From an uncultured Candidatus Saccharibacteria bacterium (GTDB lineage Bacteria > Patescibacteriota > Saccharimonadia > Saccharimonadales > Saccharimonadaceae): DNA of 64,000 nucleotides. This document shows, piece after piece, positions 42,556 through 49,976 of this stretch (positions are counted from its first letter, which is position 1; each line of letters opens with the position of its first letter). The stretch is from positions 62,001 through 126,000 of the forward strand of contig CAMCBN010000002.1 in the NCBI GenBank assembly GCA_945873065.1. The letters are read 5' to 3'. Position numbers and translations under genes: made by a program. The notes beneath the pieces were generated by a model, which worked only from the letters and a program-made list of their open reading frames with translations, had not been told where the DNA came from and made no database searches.

Positions 42556-43742
42556 TGATTGACTTTCGCCAAAATCGAGCGCGTCTCGTTGAAGCGCTGG
42601 AAGGTGGGTTGGTGGTCGTATCAGCATATGATGAAGTGCAAGGGAGTGGCGATGAGCCAGCTCCCTTTTGTCAAGAATCGAATTTTTGGTGGTTGTGTGG
42701 TATCGAAAGGCCAGGCTGGAAATTGATAGTCGACGGCTTAAGACAGCGGACGATATTAGTAAGGCCGCATGTTGATCCAGTGCAGCAGACGTTTGTCGGC
42801 GAATTGAGTCGGGCGGAGGCGATGGCTATCAGTGGTGCTGATGCTGTGATAGATGCCGGCGAATTTGAGGCGGAGTTACGCCAATTGACCAAGCGGCACA
42901 CAGTGGCCTATGAAGTAAGTGATCAGACTGATTATGGATTTATCCTCAACCCAGCTCCACGCGATCTAAACAGAGTGTTGCGGCGGATTTTCCCATCAGT
43001 GCAGTCATGTTTGAGGCATATGCGCGAGCTACGGGCAGTCAAACAACCGGAAGAGATTGATATCATGCGTCGGGCGATCGCATTGACCATTGCAGGATTT
43101 CAGCGAGCCAAAAAGGAGTTAGACACCTGTCAATACGAGTATGAAATTGAAGCATTGTTTGGGTATACTTTTCGGCGGCATAACGCTACCCATGCCTATA
43201 GTCCGATTGTAGCCGCTGGCGGTCATGCTTGTACGCTTCACTACAGCCAAAATAGCGGTAAGATTCAGAATGATCAGATGATATTAATCGATATCGGAGC
43301 GCGACTACATGGGTATTGCTCTGATATCACGCGCACGTATAGTCTAAAGCCGACTCGTCGTCAGCAAGAAGTACATGCTGCGGTGGTGCGAGCAGAGCGT
43401 CGTATCATTGCTTTGCTTGAACCAAATCTACCATTGGTCGAATACATCCAAAAGAGCGATGATATCATGCGGGATGCGTTAGAGAGTCTGGGGTTGCTTG
43501 GGAGTCGCCAGGATGAATCAGTTTTTCGTCGTTATTGTCCGCATGCGATAAGCCACGGTTTGGGTGTCGATACACATGATAGTCTTGGCTCGCCTAGGTA
43601 TTTTCGCCCAGGTATGGTGTTAACGGTCGAGCCAGGTATTTACATTCCCGAAGAAAATATAGGTGTACGGATCGAGGATGATATTCTTATTACCAAAGAT
43701 GGCTACGAGAACCTTAGTGCTGACCTATCGACAAAATGGTAA
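42555..43742 (+). CDS. pepP: Xaa-Pro aminopeptidase (M24 family)
   Basis: A 395-residue PepP-like enzyme that removes an N-terminal residue before proline. The N-terminal domain is about residues 1-165; the pita-bread catalytic domain has the five metal ligands: Asp in ILIDIGARLHGYCSDITR (two), His in HGLGVDTHD, Glu in TVEPGIY and Glu in RIEDDILI. Translationally coupled to the SPFH gene. Fits an organism that lives on peptides. Confidence 0.92.
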   Translation: MIDFRQNRARLVEALEGGLVVVSAYDEVQGSGDEPAPFCQESNFWWLCGIERPGWKLIVDGLRQRTILVRPHVDPVQQTFVGELSRAEAMAISGADAVIDAGEFEAELRQLTKRHTVAYEVSDQTDYGFILNPAPRDLNRVLRRIFPSVQSCLRHMRELRAVKQPEEIDIMRRAIALTIAGFQRAKKELDTCQYEYEIEALFGYTFRRHNATHAYSPIVAAGGHACTLHYSQNSGKIQNDQMILIDIGARLHGYCSDITRTYSLKPTRRQQEVHAAVVRAERRIIALLEPNLPLVEYIQKSDDIMRDALESLGLLGSRQDESVFRRYCPHAISHGLGVDTHDSLGSPRYFRPGMVLTVEPGIYIPEENIGVRIEDDILITKDGYENLSADLSTKW

Positions 43743-43764
43743 AAAACAACTATACTAAAAGCAA

Positions 43765-44166
43765 ATGAGGCGACAATTTTTTATATTTATTATCCGGTGG
43801 GTACTAAATTCGTTTGGTCTGTGGATTGCGGTGCGTATTCTCGGGTCGGGCTATAGTGATGCCCAGATTGATGCAGGGTTACCGGTGTTTTTGATGGCTG
43901 GGTTGATATTTTCGGTCGTGAATGCTGTTTTTAAGCCGATTGCCATTATTCTTTCATTACCAGCGATTTTGATAACACTCGGATTGTTTACTATAGTAGT
44001 AAATGGCTTTATGGTGTATATTTCGTTGAAGTTAGCTCCAGGTTTGAGTATGTCGTTTGGTAATTCTATTATTACAGGTTTGATTATGAGTTTGGTAAAT
44101 TATATAGTCAGTAGTGCACTTGAATTAGATTATGGTAAAACACAGGAGGAGAAGTATGAATCTTGA
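43765..44166 (+). CDS. YvlD-like four-helix membrane protein (phage-holin-family annotation)
   Basis: 133 residues with four hydrophobic helices and the family pattern LNSFGLWIAVRIL, NAVFKPIAIILSLPAILITLG and GLIMSLVNYIVS. Members are called holin family IV or DUF360, but in genomes like this they are chromosomal membrane proteins, not phage genes. A TATACT box lies 7 nt before the ATG; its 3' end overlaps secG by 11 nt. Confidence 0.85.
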   Translation: MRRQFFIFIIRWVLNSFGLWIAVRILGSGYSDAQIDAGLPVFLMAGLIFSVVNAVFKPIAIILSLPAILITLGLFTIVVNGFMVYISLKLAPGLSMSFGNSIITGLIMSLVNYIVSSALELDYGKTQEEKYES

Positions 44167-44389
44167 TGGTATATTACAGGCTGTTATGGTCTGGTCGGCT
44201 ATTTTGATGGTGATTGCGATTTTATTGCAGCAACGTGGTGCTACATTGGGAGCTGGTTTCGGTAGCTCGGGTGAGCTATATACCACGCGCCGCGGATTAG
44301 ATAAGAACTTATTTGAGGCCACTATCTTTTTGGCTGTACTTTTCGTTGGTTCTATCCTGGTATCATTATTGTTGCCATCAGTGGGGTAG
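44156..44389 (+). CDS. secG: Protein translocase subunit SecG
   Basis: A 77-residue SecG with two helices and the conserved loop LLQQRGATLGAGFGSSGELYTTRRGLDK between them. It stimulates SecYEG-dependent export. AGGAGGAG lies 4 nt before the ATG at 44156, within the end of the upstream gene; the earlier start at 44132 is unlikely. The oligopeptide-binding protein gene starts 1 nt after its stop. Confidence 0.93.
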   Translation: MNLDGILQAVMVWSAILMVIAILLQQRGATLGAGFGSSGELYTTRRGLDKNLFEATIFLAVLFVGSILVSLLLPSVG

Positions 44390-44390
44390 T

Positions 44391-46235
44391 ATGTCTGATA
44401 ATCAACTGCAACGCCGCCAGGTTGACACTGACCTCGTTTCGAATGGAGACTCTGTATCAGCTCGTGAGGCAAAGTCGGTGCCTTCGCGGCGTAAACGCCC
44501 ACGGCGAGACTTAAAACAACTCGAGGAAAGTGCGTCGCAGCATGCAAATCGATTTTTGGGCAGTCGATTTAGTAGTTTACGCCGAGCGAGACGACGTGTT
44601 TTGTTCTGGTTGTTGCTAGTTGCATTGATTATGCTGGGTACAGCGACACAGCTTTTTATACGGCGCGATACATCTGCTGTATCGGGAAGTAATGGTGGTA
44701 CGTATATCGAGGGGTCTCTTGGAACCATCGAGACATTAAATCCGCTCTTTGCGACGAGCAACACAGAATTATCAGCTAGCCAACTCATGTTTTCGTCACT
44801 TTATAGGTATGACACATCTGGGTCGTTACATACCGACGTTGCTACGGGTTTTACTTATAGCGAGCCGAATAAAACATACACCGTTAAGTTGCGTGATGAT
44901 GTGCGGTGGCATGATGGGCAACATCTCACCGCGAAAGATGTCGCATTTACCATAGGCCTGATCAAGAATCCGTCTGTCCGTTCGCCACTACGAGTCAACT
45001 GGATAGATGTAACGACAAAAGTAATCGATGACTTTACGATACAATTTACCTTACCAGCCACATATGCTGCCTTTCCGCACGCCTTGACTTTTCCGATTTT
45101 GCCCCAACATCTGTTAGGGTCTGTGGCGCCGAGTGCAGTTCGCCAAGCGTCGTTTAATCAGTCGCCAGTGGGAAGCGGGCCATTTAAGTTTCAAATATTG
45201 CAGTCCACAAATAAGTCCAACCGCATGAAAGTCGTTCACATGACAGCATTCGACGATTATTATGGTGGGCGGCCAAAACTTGATCGATTTGAGCTGCAAG
45301 CTTACAACAGCCAGCAAGATATAGTCAAGGCGCTACAATCAGGAGAATTGAGTGGTGCTGCAGATATATCTACTATTTCACGTAGCCAAGTTTCGCAGCA
45401 TCAATATACGACAACTGTTACGCCAACGGATCGTGGAGTGTATTTATTGTTTAATAACACCTATCCGATGCTAAAGGATCGATCGGTACGTAAGGCTCTA
45501 CAACTGGCGACTAATACGACAGCAATTCGTGAGGCAATTGGCGGCGATGCTGTTCAGTCGCTCGACGTGCCATTTATTCCCTCGCAACTTGGTGGCATCC
45601 AGGTGCCTTCGGCTGATGCGGCAAACACCGCGAAAGCAGTGGCGGTTCTGGAGGCTGCTGGGTGGAAACTAAACGGTGACACACGAGTCAAAGATGGGCA
45701 AAAGCTATTAGTTACGATTACTACGACGAAAAACGCTGAGTATGAAGCAGTGTTGGCGAAAATAGTTGAACAATGGAAGCAGATCGGTGTGGTAGCCGTA
45801 CCGCAAGTAATTGATCGTTCAGCGACTTCGTCAACGTTTGTACAGGGTACATTGCAGGGGCGCGATTTTGAGGTGCTACTATACGAATTAGCTATTGGCG
45901 CTGATCCTGACGTTTATGCTTATTGGCATTCGTCGCAGGCTACTGCTAATGGATATAATTTCGCTAATTACACTAATAGGACAGTCGATGCTGCACTTGG
46001 AGGTGCGCGGACGCGCACTGAGCTAAAATTACGAGCAGCGAAGTACAAATCTTTTGCTGAGCAGTGGTTGTCTGATGTGCCAGCGATCGGATTATACCGA
46101 TCTGCGTCGGTGTATGCAACTGGGCGAGGAGTTCAAGCGTTGCGCTCTGGTGACATGCTGGTGTCGAATACCGATCGTTACTTTGATGTTGTGAATTGGA
46201 CAGTCGCGACACGTGAGGTTTACAAAACACCGTAG
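44391..46235 (+). CDS. Membrane-anchored oligopeptide-binding protein (SBP family 5)
   Basis: A 614-residue substrate-binding protein. An Arg-rich cytoplasmic head of about 65 residues is followed by one helix (about 66-88) and the family 5 domain: LNPLFATSNTELSASQLMF near 118, VKLRDDVRWHDGQHLTAKDV near 165 and SPVGSGPFKF near 260. It presents oligopeptides to an ABC importer that is not in this window. An uncut N-terminal anchor instead of a lipobox is visible. It is coupled with secG. Confidence 0.9.
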   Translation: MSDNQLQRRQVDTDLVSNGDSVSAREAKSVPSRRKRPRRDLKQLEESASQHANRFLGSRFSSLRRARRRVLFWLLLVALIMLGTATQLFIRRDTSAVSGSNGGTYIEGSLGTIETLNPLFATSNTELSASQLMFSSLYRYDTSGSLHTDVATGFTYSEPNKTYTVKLRDDVRWHDGQHLTAKDVAFTIGLIKNPSVRSPLRVNWIDVTTKVIDDFTIQFTLPATYAAFPHALTFPILPQHLLGSVAPSAVRQASFNQSPVGSGPFKFQILQSTNKSNRMKVVHMTAFDDYYGGRPKLDRFELQAYNSQQDIVKALQSGELSGAADISTISRSQVSQHQYTTTVTPTDRGVYLLFNNTYPMLKDRSVRKALQLATNTTAIREAIGGDAVQSLDVPFIPSQLGGIQVPSADAANTAKAVAVLEAAGWKLNGDTRVKDGQKLLVTITTTKNAEYEAVLAKIVEQWKQIGVVAVPQVIDRSATSSTFVQGTLQGRDFEVLLYELAIGADPDVYAYWHSSQATANGYNFANYTNRTVDAALGGARTRTELKLRAAKYKSFAEQWLSDVPAIGLYRSASVYATGRGVQALRSGDMLVSNTDRYFDVVNWTVATREVYKTP

Positions 46236-46266
46236 ATACATTATAATGAACAGCGCAGATAGTCAT

Positions 46267-46354
46267 GCGGATGTGGCGGAATTGGTAGACGCGTCAGCTT
46301 GAGGGGCTGGTGGGCATTATGCTCGTGGAAGTTCAAGTCTTCTCATCCGCACCA
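46267..46354 (+). tRNA. tRNA-Leu (anticodon GAG)
   Basis: Acceptor GCGGATG/CATCCGC, anticodon loop TTGAGGG giving GAG, long variable arm GGGCATTATGCTC, T-loop TTCAAGT, encoded CCA. TATAAT lies about 20 nt upstream. It resembles tRNA-Leu(CAG) at 35539. Confidence 0.95.
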
Positions 46355-46371
46355 CGATAGATGTTTGAATC

Positions 46372-46394
46372 GTCGCCCAGAGGGGCGGCTTTTC
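46372..46394 (+). terminator. Intrinsic terminator of tRNA-Leu(GAG)
   Basis: GTCGCCC/GGGCGGC stem with a short AGAG loop and TTTT. Confidence 0.8.
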
Positions 46395-46515
46395 GTTAGG
46401 CTCCAAAAAGAATTAGTGTCTATGTGGTTTTGATTTTACCAAACTTGCGTTTGAGATGGTGCCGCACTGCCTATCGTCCTATGATAAATTAAATGTAATG
46501 AGTAAAGGAGGGGCA

Positions 46516-46563
46516 ATGACAAAACGGCGATGTATTGATGCGAGGCGGAGGCTGGCAGTATGA
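46516..46563 (+). CDS. 15-residue Arg-rich leader peptide coupled to the nitroreductase
   Basis: AAAGGAGGGG is followed after 3 nt by an ATG opening a 15-codon frame MTKRRCIDARRRLAV. Its TGA stop overlaps the ATG of the nitroreductase in an ATGA. Five of 15 residues are Arg, encoded by CGG, CGA and AGG codons. It may set nitroreductase translation by coupling or by ribosome stalling. A TATGAT box lies about 40 nt upstream. Confidence 0.55.
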   Translation: MTKRRCIDARRRLAV

Positions 46564-47222
46564 AACAGGTTGAGAAGCATATCAAGGAGGCGCTTTCATT
46601 TCGCCACGCGACGAAAAAGTTTGCTGCCGATAAACGAATTAGCGATGAACATATGCAACTCATTCTTGAGGCTGCGCGTTTGGCGCCAAGTTCCTATGGA
46701 TTTGAGCCGTGGAATATTATCGTGGCGCAGGATGAGGCGCTGCGCGAAGCGTTGAAGCAGCACTGTATGATGAATGGTGCGCGCTTTGAAGCCAGTCATA
46801 TGTTAATTTTTACCGCCAAAACTGGTCATGAGTTGACGCGCAAGGGCGGCCATATTGATCACGCGCTTAAAGAGGTTTTACAAATGAACGCGGTGGCGCG
46901 CCTGGCTTATAAGACGTTCTGGAAGAAATGGGCCAAAAATAATTTTCGGCTCATGCGAGCTGAGGGCGATCTTCATGCGTGGGCAGCGCGCCAGGCGTAT
47001 ATTGCACTTGGTTTTTCTATGTTTGCAGCGGCGGAGCTACATATTGACTCATGCCCGATAGAAGGATTTGATATTGACGGCGCGGCGAAAGTGCTAACGA
47101 ATTATAAGCTCATTGATCCAGCAAAAGAGCAGCCGGTAGTATTGTTAGCCCTTGGTTATCGTGCTGAGCAGCCGCATCAGCGCCATCGCCGTAATCTGGA
47201 CGAGATCGTACAATGGCATTAA
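46560..47222 (+). CDS. Nitroreductase-family flavoprotein
   Basis: 220 residues of the FMN-dependent nitroreductase fold: SFRHATKKFAADKRI near residue 14 (FMN-phosphate contact), EAARLAPSSYGFEPWNIIV near 38 and LGYRAEQPHQRHRR near the end. Uses NAD(P)H to reduce nitro compounds, quinones or flavins. GGAGG stands 10 nt before the ATG; the start overlaps the leader peptide stop. The frameshifted HIT gene follows after 16 nt. Confidence 0.9.
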   Translation: MKQVEKHIKEALSFRHATKKFAADKRISDEHMQLILEAARLAPSSYGFEPWNIIVAQDEALREALKQHCMMNGARFEASHMLIFTAKTGHELTRKGGHIDHALKEVLQMNAVARLAYKTFWKKWAKNNFRLMRAEGDLHAWAARQAYIALGFSMFAAAELHIDSCPIEGFDIDGAAKVLTNYKLIDPAKEQPVVLLALGYRAEQPHQRHRRNLDEIVQWH

Positions 47223-47238
47223 AAGGAAAGGAAAAACT

Positions 47239-47685
47239 ATGCAGCGAACTATTTTCGACGACATCGTAGAGGGCAAAATGAAGTCTGGGAGGACGAAAAG
47301 TTTTTGGCGTTCCTCACGCCGTTTCCGAACACGCCGGGCGTGACGGTGGTTGATCCCGAAGCAAAATCCGGGAGATTATGTCTTCTCAATTGATAGCGTT
47401 GTGTATGCTGAATTTATGGCGGCGGTGCGAACGGTTGCTAACTTGCTAGAGCGAGCATTTGATACGCCGCGGGTGGCGCTGGTATTTGAAGGTACAGGCG
47501 TGGCGCATGTACACGCAAAATTATATCCTTTGCATGGTGATTTGGCAGGCAGGACCGATGTGTGGTCAGAAAATGCAGAGTTTCACGAAACGTATCGCGG
47601 CTGGCTCGCGACCACCGAAGGCCCAAAGATGGATGATGCCAAACTGGATGAAATCCAGGCAAAAATTCTGGCGGCCGCAGCCTAA
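47239..47685 (+). pseudogene. HIT-family hydrolase gene with two compensating frameshifts
   Basis: It starts MQRTIFDDIVEGKMK in one frame, continues as WEDEKFLAFLTPFPNTPGV in another (47286 to about 47349) and returns to the first as IPKQNPGDYVF through HVHAKLYPLHGD to the stop. The HIT motif (HVHAKL) is intact. Restoring one G near 47283 and removing one T near 47350 would give a normal HIT protein of about 148 residues. In the first frame a TGA at 47341 truncates it. Either a recent pseudogene or sequencing errors. Confidence 0.8.
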
Positions 47686-47697
47686 AACTTTAATTTT

Positions 47698-48534
47698 CTA
47701 AGCGGTATCGACGTCTCGGCTGACTGGTTCGTGGGCGCTGGTTGTCACCATAAAGGCATGCGGGTCGACAGCGTGGACAGCCTGCTGAACTTTCATTTCA
47801 TCCAGGCGAGTAAGGACCACGAACATGACGGTATAGGGTTCGTGTTCAATTTCGCGAAGGACTTTGCCATCAAGATAGGTGATGGAATGATGAACGATAT
47901 TATCAAGCGAGGCGTGGACTTTGTGCGGATGAGAGGTAACGATCCACAAGATACGCGATTCATCAAAACCTTGCGAGGTAGTGTGGATGGTTTTATGGAT
48001 GACGTAATAAGCGACCAGCGAATACATAGCATTTTCCCAGCCGAAGACGAAGCCGCCGCAGAGGATGATCAAGCTGTTGATGGCCAGCACTGCTTCGCTA
48101 ACTGAGAAGATGGTGCGCTTATCGATGAAGACCGCGACAGTATCTGCACCATCCAAAATACCGCCGTAGCGAAAAACGAGTCCAGCACCGATACCAACGA
48201 CAGTACCGCCGAAGATGGTTGCTAGAATTGGCACGTCAGTAGCTGCGGTATCAATATGTACAAAGGTTAGTGCGGCGAAGGTGATGATACCGATGATGGA
48301 GAGTCTGGCGAACTCGCGGCCAAATTTACGGTAGCCCATGATGATAAATGGGACGTTTAGTATGACGAGAAATGCGCCGAGAGGTAAGCCGGATAATTTC
48401 GCGCCGATGATAGACAGGCCGGTGACGCCGCCATCGAGCAGGTGATTTGGTAATAAGAAAAATTGCAAACCGGCCGCCGCGACGCTGGCACCGATGATGA
48501 CCATGATAGTGTTTTTGATTTTTTCGATAAGCAT
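47698..48534 (-). CDS. YitT-family membrane protein
   Basis: 278 residues: six helices (YitT/DUF161 repeats, with LLPNHLLDGGVTGLSIIG and FRYGGILDGADTVA) and a C-terminal DUF2179 domain (ILWIVTSHPHKVHASLD). The family is common in Firmicutes and CPR; function unknown, a transporter role is assumed. The ATG lies 6 nt after TATAAT on the minus strand (48541-48546). Convergent with the HIT gene. Confidence 0.92.
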   Translation of the reverse strand: MLIEKIKNTIMVIIGASVAAAGLQFFLLPNHLLDGGVTGLSIIGAKLSGLPLGAFLVILNVPFIIMGYRKFGREFARLSIIGIITFAALTFVHIDTAATDVPILATIFGGTVVGIGAGLVFRYGGILDGADTVAVFIDKRTIFSVSEAVLAINSLIILCGGFVFGWENAMYSLVAYYVIHKTIHTTSQGFDESRILWIVTSHPHKVHASLDNIVHHSITYLDGKVLREIEHEPYTVMFVVLTRLDEMKVQQAVHAVDPHAFMVTTSAHEPVSRDVDTA

Positions 48535-48642
48535 AATCTTATTATAACAGATCGTAATCGTCGTGATAGTAATGACGCTGCTTGAAGAAAATGCTATAAT
48601 TATTTATTGTATGGAGATCGCCAAAATTGCCAAAGGAGATAT

Positions 48643-49596
48643 ATGAAGAAAGCTAAAGCCGTCATAATAGTCATTGTTGTAATCGTCGCTATCATACTTG
48701 CCTTTGCGGCGTGGGCATTCTTTTGGCCGAGTCAGAGCGCTGATCTGCAGAAAGCGAATATCGTGCGGCGAAATTACGAGCAGTCAGTAGCGGACATTAA
48801 TAGCATCGTAGCGCGCGATACAGCAAATAACGATGTAACTGAGTCGTGTCGCCCGATAATCAAAACACACAACAAAAAGACGGCTAAAGCTGTAGTATTG
48901 ATCCACGGTGTGAGCGGCTGCCCATCGGATATGGCGGCGTTGGCCGATTGGTTTTTTGAGGCAGGGTATAATATTTACGTACCGCGCACGCCACACCACG
49001 GCTTGAGGGATAAAAGCGAGCATAGTAATGTGCGCGCCTCAGAGCTGGCGTCTTTTGGCAGTGAAAGTGTTAGTTTGGCAAGTGGTTTGGGCGATGAGAT
49101 TGGCGTGATCGGTCATTCGGGTGGTGGTAATCTGGCGACTTGGCTGACGCAGTATAGCGATGGCGTTGTATCACGCGTGTTGCTGCTAGCGCCGTTTTAT
49201 GAGCCAGATGCATCTCAGGCACCGAAATGGCAAATACCATTCCTGCGCAATTTGCACGGTAATCATCTCATTCCAGATCAGCGTTATGAAGAGCTATCGT
49301 ATCGAGCATTGGCAAATTATGTTATTTTGCGGCAAAATTATCGCAGCGACTTGAAAGCGAAAGAGCTAAAGCATATTGGTGTAGTAGTCGCTAGCAAAGA
49401 CCATCTCATCGATGGTGATTTGGCTCGTAATATACCTGAAAAAATAGCCCAGGCCAGTGGTGCTAGTTTTACATATGAGGTAACGCCGAAGGCTTTTGGG
49501 GTTGATCATTTAATGCTAGATCCAGCCTATAGTCAAGCGGTCGCAAAAAATAAACAAGCGCTGTTTTCGCTTTACCAGCGGGCGTATGAGAAATAA
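48643..49596 (+). CDS. Membrane-anchored alpha/beta hydrolase
   Basis: 317 residues: one N-terminal helix (about 7-25) and an alpha/beta hydrolase with VVLIHGVSGCPSDMA near residue 85 (oxyanion loop), nucleophile elbow GVIGHSGGGNLA near 155, the acid in VASKDHLIDGD near 250 and the His in FGVDHLMLDP near 290. The anchor puts it outside the membrane; esterase or acyl-hydrolase activity is likely. AAAGGAG lies before the ATG at 48643, favouring it over 48607. Confidence 0.87.
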   Translation: MKKAKAVIIVIVVIVAIILAFAAWAFFWPSQSADLQKANIVRRNYEQSVADINSIVARDTANNDVTESCRPIIKTHNKKTAKAVVLIHGVSGCPSDMAALADWFFEAGYNIYVPRTPHHGLRDKSEHSNVRASELASFGSESVSLASGLGDEIGVIGHSGGGNLATWLTQYSDGVVSRVLLLAPFYEPDASQAPKWQIPFLRNLHGNHLIPDQRYEELSYRALANYVILRQNYRSDLKAKELKHIGVVVASKDHLIDGDLARNIPEKIAQASGASFTYEVTPKAFGVDHLMLDPAYSQAVAKNKQALFSLYQRAYEK

Positions 49597-49732
49597 ATTA
49601 GAAATAAGGACGAGAACTAATTGTACTCAACGTGAAATTGCTGGGTTGTCTTCTGGTGTAAATGAATTAAATAGAATCCATACGACATCGTTGCTATAGC
49701 ACCCCAATTCCCGCAATAGAGAAGATCTTTAA

Positions 49733-49963
49733 CTAATTCATGTCGGAAGTAAAGGCAAAATACAAAGCTATTGATGAAGAAATAATCGGAATTGGAGCGA
49801 TGAAATAATCAATGCTTCGATTCATGATTTTTGCTTGTGGAACAAAATGTAACCCAATGACCAGCGTTACGATAGGTAGAATGAATTTTCTTTGATGAAT
49901 TATGAGTAAAATTATGATGAGTATCCAGATGCTTGTGTAGGTAATCTCACCTATAAAATGCTA
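49733..49963 (-). pseudogene. Decayed membrane-protein remnant
   Basis: The 380-base gap before pheT holds no intact gene. On the minus strand one open frame without a start reads as helices (ITYTSIWILIIILLII, then FILPIVTLVIGLHFVP, then a third), ending at a TAG at 49733; similar hydrophobic pieces continue in shifted frames towards 49640. This looks like a broken three-helix protein. I do not know the family. A 22-codon frame at 49740 on the plus strand is probably its shadow. Confidence 0.45.
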
Positions 49964-49976
49964 CAATATAACTAGT

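Noticed and set aside
43765-44166. Phage holin as a sign of a prophage
   Set aside because: The family name is misleading; no other phage gene is near and it is coupled with secG.
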